Of a DNA stretch of 64,000 nt, positions 17,835-26,105 are shown piece after piece. Source of the stretch: Plasticicumulans acidivorans. Its GTDB lineage: Bacteria > Pseudomonadota > Gammaproteobacteria > Competibacterales > Competibacteraceae. The notes beneath the pieces were generated by a model. It was not told the origin of the DNA. It worked only from the letters and a program-made list of their open reading frames with translations, and searched no databases. Positions within the stretch are counted from its first letter, which is position 1. Each line of letters begins with the position of its first letter. The position numbers and the translations under genes were made by a program. Location of the stretch: positions 62,001 through 126,000 of the forward strand of contig NZ_QGTJ01000001.1 in NCBI RefSeq assembly GCF_003182095.1, given 5' to 3'.

Positions 17835-20800
17835 TCATTCCTCTGCTTCGTTCTTAGACATGTCCTGGGGAGCCGGCAGTTCGTCCTGAGCGAGTCCGGC
17901 CAGTTGTTCGTAGTGGTGGTAACGCGCCAGCACTTCGCGCTGAGCCTCCGCCGTCAGCCGCCCTGCGGTCAACGGGTCGGCGATGCGCAACATCTCGAAG
18001 CGGCCTTCGGTACGCGTGAAGTTCGCATACGGGATGCTCGGGCGCGCGCTGTCAAGCTTGAGCGGATTGCTGCCCGCCGCCGCCCGCCGCGGATCGAAGC
18101 GGAACAGCGGCCAGTGACCGCTGGCCACCGCCAGCTCCTGCTGGCGCAGATTGTGCGCGAGATCGACACCGTGAGCGATGCAGGGCGAGTACGCAATGAT
18201 CAGCGACGGTCCGTGCCAGGCTTCCGCTTCGAGGAAGGCCGACAGCGTCTGCTGGTCCTTGGCGCCATAGGCGACGCGGGCGACGTAGACATGGCCGTAG
18301 TCCATCGCCAGCAGCGCCAGGTCCTTCTTGGCGACGCGCTTGCCGCCGGCGGAGAACTTGGCGACCGCGCCGCGCGGCGTGGCCTTGGAGGTCTGGCCGC
18401 CGGTGTTGGAGTAGACCTCGGTATCGAGCACCAGGATGTTGACGTCGCGACCGCTGGCCAGCACGTGGTCGAGGCCACCGTAGCCGATGTCATAAGCCCA
18501 GCCGTCACCGCCGACGATCCACACACTCTTGCGCTGCAGCGCCTCGGCCAGCGTCGCCAGCTCGCGGGCACGCGGATCGTCGATGCCGGCCAGTGCCGTC
18601 CGCAGCGCCGCGACGCGCTCGCGCTGGGCACGCAGCGCGGCCTCGTCGTCCTGCTTGGATTCGAGCAGCGCGGCGACCAGTGCCGGATCGAGCCGATCGC
18701 GCAGCGCCACCAGCAGCCCCTCGGCCTGCGTGCGCTGCTGGTCGAGCGTCGCACGCATGCCCAGACCGAACTCGGCGTTGTCCTCGAACAGCGAATTGCT
18801 CCACGCCGGCCCGCGGCCTTCGGCATTCGCCGCCCACGGCGTGGTCGGCAGGTTGCCGCCGTAGATCGACGAGCAGCCGGTGGCGTTGGCGACCAGCATG
18901 CGATCGCCGAACAGCTGGCTGGCGAGCTTCAGGTACGGCGTCTCGCCGCAGCCGGCGCAGGCACCGGAGAACTCGAACAGCGGCTCGAACAGCATCGCCG
19001 AGCGGATGATGCTCGGGCGCACCGCCGCCCGGTCGTGCTCCGGCAGCTCGACGAAGAACGCCCAGTTGGCCCGCTCGCTGGTGCGCAGTGCATCGTCGAG
19101 CTCGACCATGTTCAGCGCCTTGCGGCGGTTGTCGGACTTGTCGTGGATCGGGCAGACGTCGACGCACAGATTGCAGCCGGTGCAGTCCTCCGGTGCCACC
19201 TGATAGCTCAGGCGCAGGCTGCCGTCGTACTCCTTGCCCTTGGCCGCATCGTGCTTGAAGCCGGCCGGCGCGAGCGCCGCGGCATCACTGGTGAAGGCCT
19301 TGGAGCGGATCGCCGCATGCGGGCAGACCAGCACGCACTTGCCGCACTGGATGCACAGATCCGGCTCCCACACCGGGATCTGCAGCGCCAGATTGCGCTT
19401 TTCGTAGCGAGTGGTACCGACCGGCCAGGTGCCGTCGGCCGGCATCAGCGACACCGGCAGGCGCTCGCCCTGACCGCGGATCAGCGGCAGGGTGACGCGG
19501 GCGACGAACTCCGGCACGGCGCTCGGCGCGGCCGTCACGCATTCCTGCTCGCGGTCGCCATCGAGCGGCACCGGCACCGCGGCCAGCCCGGCAACGGTGG
19601 CATCGATCGCCGCGAAGTTCTGCTCGACCAGGCGCTGGCCCTTGCGCCCGTAGGTTTTTTCCACGGCGTGCTTGAGGGCGCTGATCGCATCCTGCTGCGG
19701 CAGCATGCCGGCGATGGCGAAGAACGCCGTCTGCATGATGGTGTTGATGCGCCGGCCCATGCCCTGCGCCTGCGCCAGCGCGTAGGCGTCGATCGCGTAC
19801 AGCCGCAGCTCCTTGCGGCGGATGGTGCGCTGCATGGTCGGCGGCAGCGCCGCCCACACCCGCTCCGGCGCCAGCGGCGTGTTGAGCAGGAACACCGCGC
19901 CGCTCGCCGCCAGTTCGAGCAGATCGAAGCGACCGACGAAGGCCGGCTGGTGACAGGCGACGAAGCTGGCCTCGCCGGGGCCGATCAGGTAGTGCGAGCG
20001 GATCGACTGCGGGCCGAAGCGCAGGTGCGAAACCGTCATCGCACCGGACTTCTTCGAGTCGTAGACGAAATAGCCCTGCGCATGCAGGCCGGTGTGCTCG
20101 GCGATGATCTTGATCGCGTTCTTGTTGGCCGAGACAGTGCCGTCCGAGCCGAGGCCGTAGAACACGCAGGCGGTGACGCCGCGACCGGCGCCACTGCGCC
20201 AGTCGGGATCGAAGGCCAGGCTGAGGTGAGTGACGTCGTCATGGATGCCGACGGTGAAATGCCGACGCGGTGCCTCCTTGGCCAGATCGTCGAACACCGC
20301 CTTGGCCATCGCCGGCGTGAATTCCTTCGAGGCCAGACCGTAGCGGCCGCCGCTGACCCGCGGCAGACGGGCGAAGTGCGCCTCGCCGCATTCGGCCAGC
20401 GCCGTCAGCACGTCCTGGTACAGCGGCTCGCCGGCGCTGCCCGGCTCCTTGCAGCGATCGAGCACGGCGATCGCCCGCGTCGTCGGCGGCAGTGCGGCAA
20501 CGAAGACCTCGCTGGCGAACGGCCGGAACAGCCGCACCTTGAGCACGCCGACGCGTTCGCCACGGGCGCGCAGTGCGGCGACGGCTTCCTCGGCGGTCTC
20601 GGCACCGGAGCCCATCAGCACCAGCACCCGCTCGGCACGCGGATCGCCGACGTAGTCGAACAACTGATAGCGACGGCCGCCGAGCGCGGCGAAACGCTCC
20701 ATCGTCGCCTGCACGATGCCGGGCAGCGCGTCGTAGAACGGATTGACCGCCTCGCGGGCCTGGAAGAACACGTCGGGGTTCTGCGCGGTGCCGCGCACCA

Positions 20801-21467
20801 CCGGGTGTTCCGGGCTCAGCGCGCGGGCGCGGTGGGCATGGACGTCGGCATCGTCGATCAGCCGGTGCAGCTGCGCGGCATCGACCTCCTCGACATCGTC
20901 GAGCTCGTGCGAGGTGCGGAAACCGTCGAAGAAATGAATGAACGGCAACCGCCCTTTCAGCGTTGCGGCGTGGGCGATCGCCGCCATGTCCATCGCTTCC
21001 TGCACCGAGGCCGAGGCCAGCAGCGCGCAGCCGGTGCCGCGCGCCGCCATCACGTCGGAATGGTCACCGAAGATCGACAGCGCATGCGTGGCCACCGCCC
21101 GCGCGGCGACGTGGATCACCGCCGGCGTCAGTTCGCCGGCAATCTTGTAGAGATTGGGGATCATCAGCAGCAGGCCCTGCGAGGCCGTGAAGGTGCTGGC
21201 CAGCGCGCCGGTGGTCAGCGCACCGTGGATCGCGCCGGCGGCACCGCCCTCGCTCTGCATTTCGATGACCTGCGGTACCGCGCCCCACAGATTGCGTTTG
21301 CCGTGGGCCGCCCACTCATCCGCCCATTCGCCCATGGAGGACGACGGGGTGATCGGGTAGATCGCAACGACCTCGCTGGCCAGATACGCGATGCGGGCGG
21401 CGGCTTCATTGCCGTCCAACACGATGCGCGTGCTGCTCTGAGCAATGTCTGCGGTCTCGGTCTGCAT
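17835..21467 (-). CDS. nifJ: Pyruvate:ferredoxin (flavodoxin) oxidoreductase
   Basis: A 1210-residue single-chain PFOR that converts pyruvate and CoA to acetyl-CoA, CO2 and reduced ferredoxin or flavodoxin. Domains in order: N-terminal TPP-binding core (YPITPSSSMGEWAD), CoA-binding region, the two [4Fe-4S] ferredoxin motifs CIQCGKCVLVCP (~residue 707) and CTGCNLCVDVCP (~764), and the C-terminal TPP domain with the proximal-cluster CAGCGETPY (~837) and GDGWAYDIGYGGLDH. Full length and intact. PFOR is oxygen-sensitive in many organisms, so microaerobic or anaerobic use is likely. It is the first gene of a two-gene operon with the dihydroorotate-dehydrogenase-like protein. Confidence 0.95.
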   Translation of the reverse strand: MQTETADIAQSSTRIVLDGNEAAARIAYLASEVVAIYPITPSSSMGEWADEWAAHGKRNLWGAVPQVIEMQSEGGAAGAIHGALTTGALASTFTASQGLLLMIPNLYKIAGELTPAVIHVAARAVATHALSIFGDHSDVMAARGTGCALLASASVQEAMDMAAIAHAATLKGRLPFIHFFDGFRTSHELDDVEEVDAAQLHRLIDDADVHAHRARALSPEHPVVRGTAQNPDVFFQAREAVNPFYDALPGIVQATMERFAALGGRRYQLFDYVGDPRAERVLVLMGSGAETAEEAVAALRARGERVGVLKVRLFRPFASEVFVAALPPTTRAIAVLDRCKEPGSAGEPLYQDVLTALAECGEAHFARLPRVSGGRYGLASKEFTPAMAKAVFDDLAKEAPRRHFTVGIHDDVTHLSLAFDPDWRSGAGRGVTACVFYGLGSDGTVSANKNAIKIIAEHTGLHAQGYFVYDSKKSGAMTVSHLRFGPQSIRSHYLIGPGEASFVACHQPAFVGRFDLLELAASGAVFLLNTPLAPERVWAALPPTMQRTIRRKELRLYAIDAYALAQAQGMGRRINTIMQTAFFAIAGMLPQQDAISALKHAVEKTYGRKGQRLVEQNFAAIDATVAGLAAVPVPLDGDREQECVTAAPSAVPEFVARVTLPLIRGQGERLPVSLMPADGTWPVGTTRYEKRNLALQIPVWEPDLCIQCGKCVLVCPHAAIRSKAFTSDAAALAPAGFKHDAAKGKEYDGSLRLSYQVAPEDCTGCNLCVDVCPIHDKSDNRRKALNMVELDDALRTSERANWAFFVELPEHDRAAVRPSIIRSAMLFEPLFEFSGACAGCGETPYLKLASQLFGDRMLVANATGCSSIYGGNLPTTPWAANAEGRGPAWSNSLFEDNAEFGLGMRATLDQQRTQAEGLLVALRDRLDPALVAALLESKQDDEAALRAQRERVAALRTALAGIDDPRARELATLAEALQRKSVWIVGGDGWAYDIGYGGLDHVLASGRDVNILVLDTEVYSNTGGQTSKATPRGAVAKFSAGGKRVAKKDLALLAMDYGHVYVARVAYGAKDQQTLSAFLEAEAWHGPSLIIAYSPCIAHGVDLAHNLRQQELAVASGHWPLFRFDPRRAAAGSNPLKLDSARPSIPYANFTRTEGRFEMLRIADPLTAGRLTAEAQREVLARYHHYEQLAGLAQDELPAPQDMSKNEAEE

Positions 21468-21570
21468 GATCCCTACTCCTTCAACAAGCTGGGGGAACCG
21501 CAGTGTCGCACCGCACCATTAAGGCAAGCCCTGACCCAGATCAGCTAAGTCCGTATCGTGGAGTTGAGTT

Positions 21571-21939
21571 TTACATTACGAAATTTTGCGGCATTGCAAT
21601 ATCATCGTCGCGCTGCAGGCAGTGCTGCAAACCCCAGGCGTGCATCGCCTCCAGCAACGGGCGCAGCGAACGGCCGTGCGCGGTCACCGCGTATTCGACG
21701 CGCGGCGGCACTTCGGCGTAGACGGTGCGGCTGATCACGCCAGCGGCCTCCAGTTCACGCAGCTGCTGCGTCAGCATCTTCTGCGTAATGCCCGGCAGCA
21801 GCCGGCGCAGTTCGCCGAACCGCAGCACGCCACCTTCGAGCAGATGCCAGACCAGTACCGCCTTCCACTTGCCGCCGATGACGTTCAGCGTCGCCTCGAC
21901 CGGGCAGCGCATGTCAGCGGGATCACAGGATTCACCCAT
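21571..21939 (-). CDS. HxlR family transcriptional regulator
   Basis: A 122-residue winged-helix regulator of the HxlR/YodB type. Conserved features: CPVEATLNVIGGKWKAVLVWHLLEGGVLRFGELRR at residues ~13-47, ITQKMLTQQLRELEAAGVI as recognition helix, and a wing ending in YAVTAHGRSL. A Cys near the N-terminus (MGESCDP) and another in RCPVEA may be redox or electrophile sensors, as in YodB-type proteins. A GTG at 21948 is an alternative start. It diverges from the old yellow enzyme gene at 22084, which it probably represses; reactive electrophiles would be the plausible inducer. Confidence 0.88.
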   Translation of the reverse strand: MGESCDPADMRCPVEATLNVIGGKWKAVLVWHLLEGGVLRFGELRRLLPGITQKMLTQQLRELEAAGVISRTVYAEVPPRVEYAVTAHGRSLRPLLEAMHAWGLQHCLQRDDDIAMPQNFVM

Positions 21940-22013
21940 ATCGTTCACCCAGGGTCTTTCACGCCGGATTGCTTCGGCGCTTTAGTATCAAAAAGGTGAC
22001 TACATCACAAAAC

Positions 22014-22023
22014 AGTACGTACT
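22014..22023. promoter_or_regulatory. Palindrome between hxlR and the ene-reductase
   Basis: The perfect 10-bp palindrome AGTACGTACT lies in the only AT-richer stretch between the divergent HxlR regulator and the old yellow enzyme. It is a candidate operator. It is short, so chance occurrence is possible. Confidence 0.4.
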
Positions 22024-22083
22024 TGTCGAATAGATTCTAGGACCGATAATCGACTGCGTCATTCATCTGCCGGGAGTTTTTCG

Positions 22084-23178
22084 ATGAGCCTCGACAAGCT
22101 GTTCACCCCCTGCGCGCTCGGCGCGCTGACACTTCCCAACCGCATCGTCATGGCGCCGATGACCCGCTCGCGGGCGGGCCAGCCCGGCGACGTGCCGACG
22201 GCGATGAACGCCACCTACTACGCCCAGCGCGCCAGCGCCGGCCTGATCGTCACTGAAGCCACGCAGGTGATGGACAAAGCCCAGGGCTACGCCTGGACGC
22301 CGGGGATTTTCACCGCCGAGCAGATCGCCGGCTGGCGGCTCGTCACCGACGCGGTACACGCCGCCGGCGGACGCATCTTCCTGCAGATATGGCACGTCGG
22401 CCGGATCTCGCACCCGGCGCTGCTCGGCGGCGTGGTGCCGATGGCACCGTCGGCGATCGCCGCCGAGGGGGCGACGGCCTTCATCGTCGATGAGCAGGGA
22501 CCGCGCCACGTACCGACCGCCACACCGCAGGCGCTGGCGCTGACCGAGATCCCAACGATCATCGACGGCTTCGCGCAGGCCGCGCGCAATGCCGTCGCCG
22601 TCGGCTTCGACGGCGTCGAGGTGCATGGCGCCAACGGCTATCTGCTCGACCAGTTCCTCGAATCCGGCAGCAACCAGCGCAGCGACGCCTATGGCGGCAG
22701 CGTCGAAAAGCGCGCGCGCCTGCTGCTGGAAGTGGTCGATGCGGTGAGTGCGGCGATCGGCGCCGAACGCACCGGCGTGCGCCTGTCACCGCTCGGCCGC
22801 TTTAACGGCATGAGCGACGACGATCCGCTGGCAACCTTTGCCTACGCGGCCACCGAGCTCGACCGCCGCGGCCTCGCCTACCTGCATCTCAACGATCAGG
22901 GCAGCGGCGAGCCGGCGCAGAAGGATGCGATCTGGGCCGAGATCCGCCGCCGCTATCGCGGCACGCTGATCCTCTGCGGCGGCTATGACGCCGACAGCGC
23001 CGAAGCCGCGATCGCCAGCGGCCAGGCCGATCTGATCGCCTTCGGCCGGCCCTACATCGCCAATCCCGACCTGGTCGAGCGCTACCGCCGCGGCGCCGCG
23101 CTCAACCCGACCGATGAAGCCAGCATCTACGGCGGCGCCGAGCACGGCTACATCGATTACCCGGCACTGGCCGACTGA
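22084..23178 (+). CDS. nemA: Old yellow enzyme family alkene reductase
   Basis: A 364-residue FMN-dependent TIM-barrel ene-reductase of the NemA/XenB class. It reduces activated C=C bonds of enones, N-ethylmaleimide or nitro compounds with NAD(P)H. Family marks: LFTPCALGALTLPNRIVMAPMTRSRA, the HVGRISHP segment, the active-site HGANGYLLDQFL (His/Asn pair at ~181-184) and ESGSNQRSDAYGGSVEKRARLLLE. The C-terminal FMN-phosphate segment ends in FGRPYIANPDLVERY. Complete length. The divergent HxlR regulator suggests induction by electrophiles. The gene symbol reflects family resemblance rather than proven orthology. Confidence 0.88.
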   Translation: MSLDKLFTPCALGALTLPNRIVMAPMTRSRAGQPGDVPTAMNATYYAQRASAGLIVTEATQVMDKAQGYAWTPGIFTAEQIAGWRLVTDAVHAAGGRIFLQIWHVGRISHPALLGGVVPMAPSAIAAEGATAFIVDEQGPRHVPTATPQALALTEIPTIIDGFAQAARNAVAVGFDGVEVHGANGYLLDQFLESGSNQRSDAYGGSVEKRARLLLEVVDAVSAAIGAERTGVRLSPLGRFNGMSDDDPLATFAYAATELDRRGLAYLHLNDQGSGEPAQKDAIWAEIRRRYRGTLILCGGYDADSAEAAIASGQADLIAFGRPYIANPDLVERYRRGAALNPTDEASIYGGAEHGYIDYPALAD

Positions 23179-23210
23179 GTCCACCTGTCGGCTGCCGGCG
23201 TCGCCCGGGT

Positions 23211-23516
23211 TCAGGCGGCGTCGAGCGGCTGGCCGGCCTCGTCGAAGCAGAGCACGGTCTCTTCCTCGTCGATGTCGACGATACGGGCCTGCGCCAGCTG
23301 ACCGTTGGCGTGGTAGCTGTAGTGGTGCTCCAGCTCGATGCTGCCGTAGACCATCTTGCGCAGGCCGTTGATGCGCTCGCCGTCGTAGTAGCCGACGAAA
23401 TAGGTGTTGCGGTTGTCGACCTCGGCGGCGCTCAGCTCGTTGACCAGGCGAAACGGCAGCTTGACGCCGGTGTAGGTAACGAAGGTGCGCGGCGTGCCGG
23501 GAATATCGGTGCTCAT
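23211..23516 (-). CDS. Small conserved hypothetical protein (possibly DUF6156)
   Basis: A 101-residue protein starting MSTDIPGTPRTFVTYTGVKLP at 23516. It is rich in beta-strand-forming segments, with the conserved-looking tracts NTYFVGYYDGERINGLRKMVYGSIELEHHYSYHANG and EEETVLCFDEAGQPL. No signal peptide or membrane segment. It resembles short proteins classed as DUF6156, though this is recalled with limited certainty, and no function is proposed. A longer in-frame extension upstream looks non-coding in composition. Neighbours on this strand are unrelated. Confidence 0.65.
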   Translation of the reverse strand: MSTDIPGTPRTFVTYTGVKLPFRLVNELSAAEVDNRNTYFVGYYDGERINGLRKMVYGSIELEHHYSYHANGQLAQARIVDIDEEETVLCFDEAGQPLDAA

Positions 23517-23608
23517 CGGGAAAATTCCTGCAGGGTCATGGTGAAGCTCGCGGGGGCGAGGCACGGTAGCGACCGCCCCCGAGCATGTCCACACGAAAAC
23601 TGCAGGAA

Positions 23609-24343
23609 TTATCCGCCCGCCGGCCAGATACCGAGCGCGACCAGCTGGGCGCTCGCTGCCGTGGCCCAGCCGCGGTTCGCCGCCGGGCTGGCCGGGCTCG
23701 GATGCAGCACGTCGCCGATGCGCAGCGGCCCGGCCGCGACGGCCCCGGCCAGCGCGCGCTCGGCCTGGGCGCGGGCGTACTTGCCGATGCCGATCACCCA
23801 CTGCGGCTGCAGCGCCGCCACCACCGCACGCAGGTGCTCATCGCAGGCGGCGAGCAGCGGCGCGGCCTCGCTGGCCGGCAGTTTGTCAGGCGTCAGGTTA
23901 CGACCGGCCTCGAAAAAGGCCAGCGGGCAGTAATTGCCGACGAAGTGCTCGGCGAAGAACGCCTCGGGCCGGCCGAAACGTTCGGCAAACAAGCCCCACA
24001 GGCGCTGGCCGCTGACCTCGGCGCGGCGGCAGGCGAAGCCGTCGACCGGCTTTTTCGGGTTCTCCTGCGCCGGTTTGCCGACCTCCGCGACGATGCCGAG
24101 CCAGTCGCGCACCGCCGCGATCTCACCGAACGGCACGCCGGTCTGCACCATGCCGAACGGCCCGGGATTCATCCCGAGGAACAGCACGCGCTTGGGCCCT
24201 GCGCCGTAGCGGCGCAGATAAAGCTCATGCGGCGCCCAGGCGTAGTCGAGCGGGTTGTAGACATGACTCGGCGCGGCAAAACGCAGCGGCGCCAGCGCGG
24301 CGTTCAGCGCGCGGGCGGCCGCGATCAGTTGAGAGGCACTCAT
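23609..24343 (-). CDS. SMUG1-type uracil-DNA glycosylase
   Basis: A 244-residue family 3 (SMUG1-like) glycosylase that removes uracil or oxidised pyrimidines from DNA. The active-site motif GMNPGPFGMVQTGVPFGE (residues 57-74, catalytic Asn59) and the DNA-intercalating HPSPASPAANRGW loop near the C-terminus are both present, as is NPLDYAWAPHELYLRRYG typical of the group. The start is set at 24343 to match the family; upstream codons are atypical. SMUG1 is much rarer in bacteria than the Ung family. It stands alone and diverges from the methyltransferase at 24436. Confidence 0.88.
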   Translation of the reverse strand: MSASQLIAAARALNAALAPLRFAAPSHVYNPLDYAWAPHELYLRRYGAGPKRVLFLGMNPGPFGMVQTGVPFGEIAAVRDWLGIVAEVGKPAQENPKKPVDGFACRRAEVSGQRLWGLFAERFGRPEAFFAEHFVGNYCPLAFFEAGRNLTPDKLPASEAAPLLAACDEHLRAVVAALQPQWVIGIGKYARAQAERALAGAVAAGPLRIGDVLHPSPASPAANRGWATAASAQLVALGIWPAGG

Positions 24344-24435
24344 CGAAGGACTCGTCTGGAAAACCGGCGCGCAGGCTAGCGCAGCCGCACGCCGGCGTAC
24401 CATGCGACTTTCGATGGCAAGCCCGAGGACACGCC

Positions 24436-25050
24436 ATGATCAGCTTCGATGACAAAGCCAGGACCTGGGACGATGATCCGGTGAAAACCGCGCGCGCCGA
24501 GGCGATCGCCGCGGCGATCCGTGCCCAGGTGCCGCTGGCACCGGCGCTGCGCGGCTTCGAGTTCGGCTGCGGTACCGGCCTGCTGAGCTTCGCGCTGCGC
24601 GAGGCGCTCGGGCCGATCACGCTGTCGGACAATTCCAGCGGCATGCTCGACGTGCTGCGCGCCAAGCTCACCGCCCGCGGCATCACCGACATGCAGGTCC
24701 TGCAGCTCGACCTGCTGCACGATCCGCTGCCGGACGCGCAGTTCGACCTCGCCTACTCGGCGATGACGCTGCACCACATCGCCGACACCGACGCCGCGCT
24801 CGCGCGCCTGTACACGCTGCTGGCGCCCGGCGCTTACCTGTGCATCGCCGACCTCGACGCCGAGGACGGCTCCTTCCACGGTGCCGGCTTCGATGGCCAC
24901 AACGGCTTCGAGCGCAGCGAACTCAGCGCCAGAGCGCAGCGCGCGGGCTTCACCGCTGTCGACTTCAGCACCGTGTTCACCCTGAGCAAGGGCGACGGTG
25001 CGCAGCGCCGCGACTATCCGGTATTCCTGATGGTGGCGCGCAAGCCCTGA
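24436..25050 (+). CDS. Class I SAM-dependent methyltransferase
   Basis: A 204-residue Rossmann-fold methyltransferase. Motif I FEFGCGTGLLSFALRE (residues ~36-51) binds SAM, followed by LSDNSSGMLDVLRAKL (acidic loop) and FDLAYSAMTLHHIADTDAALARLYTLLAPGAYLCIADLDAEDG, typical of UbiE/Met-11-like enzymes. The N-terminal FDDKARTWDDDPVKTARAEAI pattern is common in small methyltransferases of unknown substrate. Nothing nearby indicates the acceptor. Complete length. Confidence 0.88.
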   Translation: MISFDDKARTWDDDPVKTARAEAIAAAIRAQVPLAPALRGFEFGCGTGLLSFALREALGPITLSDNSSGMLDVLRAKLTARGITDMQVLQLDLLHDPLPDAQFDLAYSAMTLHHIADTDAALARLYTLLAPGAYLCIADLDAEDGSFHGAGFDGHNGFERSELSARAQRAGFTAVDFSTVFTLSKGDGAQRRDYPVFLMVARKP

Positions 25051-25153
25051 GCGACGGCACGGCATGCCACGGCGCGGTGCGGCTGCAACAGTCACGGAAC
25101 GCCGGTCAGCGACTATGGTCGGCTACGGGACCGCCCCCGACCGGAGGAACTTC

Positions 25154-25591
25154 ATGCCAGAGCTCGATACCACCGCCCGCGACCTGCTCGAAATCCGCCA
25201 GCTCATCGCTGCCTGGGCGCAGGCGCTGCACGCGCGCGACGCCGACGGCCTGAGCGAGCACTACGCCACCGGCGTGCGCGTGTTCGACGTCGGTCCGCCG
25301 CTGGAACACCGTGGCCGCAGCGCCTACCGGGCGCTGTGGGCGCAATGCCTGCCGTACTTCGACGGCGACATCAGCCACCAGACCCGCGGCCTGGAAATCC
25401 AGGTCAGCGGCGATCTGGCCTTCGCTCACTGCCTGAGCCGGATCACCGATCAGGCGCAGACGCAGCCACTGCCGTGGGTGCGCACCACGCTGTGCCTGCG
25501 CCGCGGGGAGTGCGGCTGGGAAGTGGTGCACGAGCACGCCTCGCTGCCGGTCGACTACGCCAGCGGCACGATCGCCAGCAGCGCCCCCTGA
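25154..25591 (+). CDS. SnoaL/NTF2-like domain protein
   Basis: A 145-residue single-domain protein. GGAGG precedes the ATG at 25154. The pattern LLEIRQLIAAWAQALHARDADGLSEHYATGVRVFDVGPPLEHRG, then a beta-sheet region, is the ketosteroid-isomerase/SnoaL-like cone fold. Members include isomerases, hydratases and proteins of unknown role. The segment RTTLCLRRGECGWEVVHEHASLPVDY closes the sheet. It is convergent with the MaoC gene. The function is not predictable from sequence. Confidence 0.8.
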   Translation: MPELDTTARDLLEIRQLIAAWAQALHARDADGLSEHYATGVRVFDVGPPLEHRGRSAYRALWAQCLPYFDGDISHQTRGLEIQVSGDLAFAHCLSRITDQAQTQPLPWVRTTLCLRRGECGWEVVHEHASLPVDYASGTIASSAP

Positions 25592-25596
25592 CACCG

Positions 25597-26070
25597 TCAG
25601 GCCGCCTGCGGGCGTCGCGGCACCACCAGCCGCGACACCAGCCGCTGCAGCACTTCGCCGCGCTGATTCAGCGTCTCGCTGCGCACGGTGACGATGCCGC
25701 GCTCGGGTCGGGAACGCGACGGCGTCACCTCCAGCACTTCGCTGCACACGCGCAGCACATCGTCCGGGCGCGTCGGCTGCAGCCAGCTGACTTCGACGCC
25801 GGCGCCGATCAGGCCGCCGGCGATCGGCAGACCACTGGTGACCAGCAGGCGCATGGTCAGCGCCGCCGTATGCCAGCCGCTGGCGGCCAGTCCGCCGAAG
25901 AAACTGGCACCGGCGGCGGCCTCGTCGAGATGAAACGGCTGCGGATCGAAGCGCTCGGCGAACTCGATGATCTGCTCGATATCGAGCGCGTGCTCGGCGC
26001 TTTCGAAGCGATCTCCGGGGCACAGATCGTCGAGATAGCGCAGCGTGTTCCGGGCGGTGGCGGTATTCAT
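25597..26070 (-). CDS. MaoC family acyl dehydratase
   Basis: A 157-residue hot-dog-fold protein starting at 26070. The (R)-hydratase motif is visible in EFAERFDPQPFHLDEAAAGASFFGGLAASGWHTAAL (Asp-Pro-x-x-x-His active site), followed by the typical SWLQPTRPDDVLRV. MaoC-type enzymes hydrate enoyl-CoA or similar thioesters. It is downstream of the MFS transporter on the same strand (35 bp gap) and both are probably controlled by the divergent TetR at 27521. The acyl substrate is unknown. Confidence 0.86.
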   Translation of the reverse strand: MNTATARNTLRYLDDLCPGDRFESAEHALDIEQIIEFAERFDPQPFHLDEAAAGASFFGGLAASGWHTAALTMRLLVTSGLPIAGGLIGAGVEVSWLQPTRPDDVLRVCSEVLEVTPSRSRPERGIVTVRSETLNQRGEVLQRLVSRLVVPRRPQAA

Positions 26071-26105
26071 CGGGCAGGTCTCCAGGGCAGGCGGAACAAA
26101 GTGGC

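Noticed and set aside
21531-21544. FNR/Anr box upstream of nifJ
   Set aside because: CTGAC-N4-ATCAG matches only seven of ten consensus positions and is single; kept as a remark, not a feature.
17736-21548. Very long open frame antisense to nifJ
   Set aside because: Its composition is that of an out-of-frame shadow in GC-rich DNA (Arg/Gln/Ala/Val-rich, no domains), while the opposite strand encodes complete NifJ.
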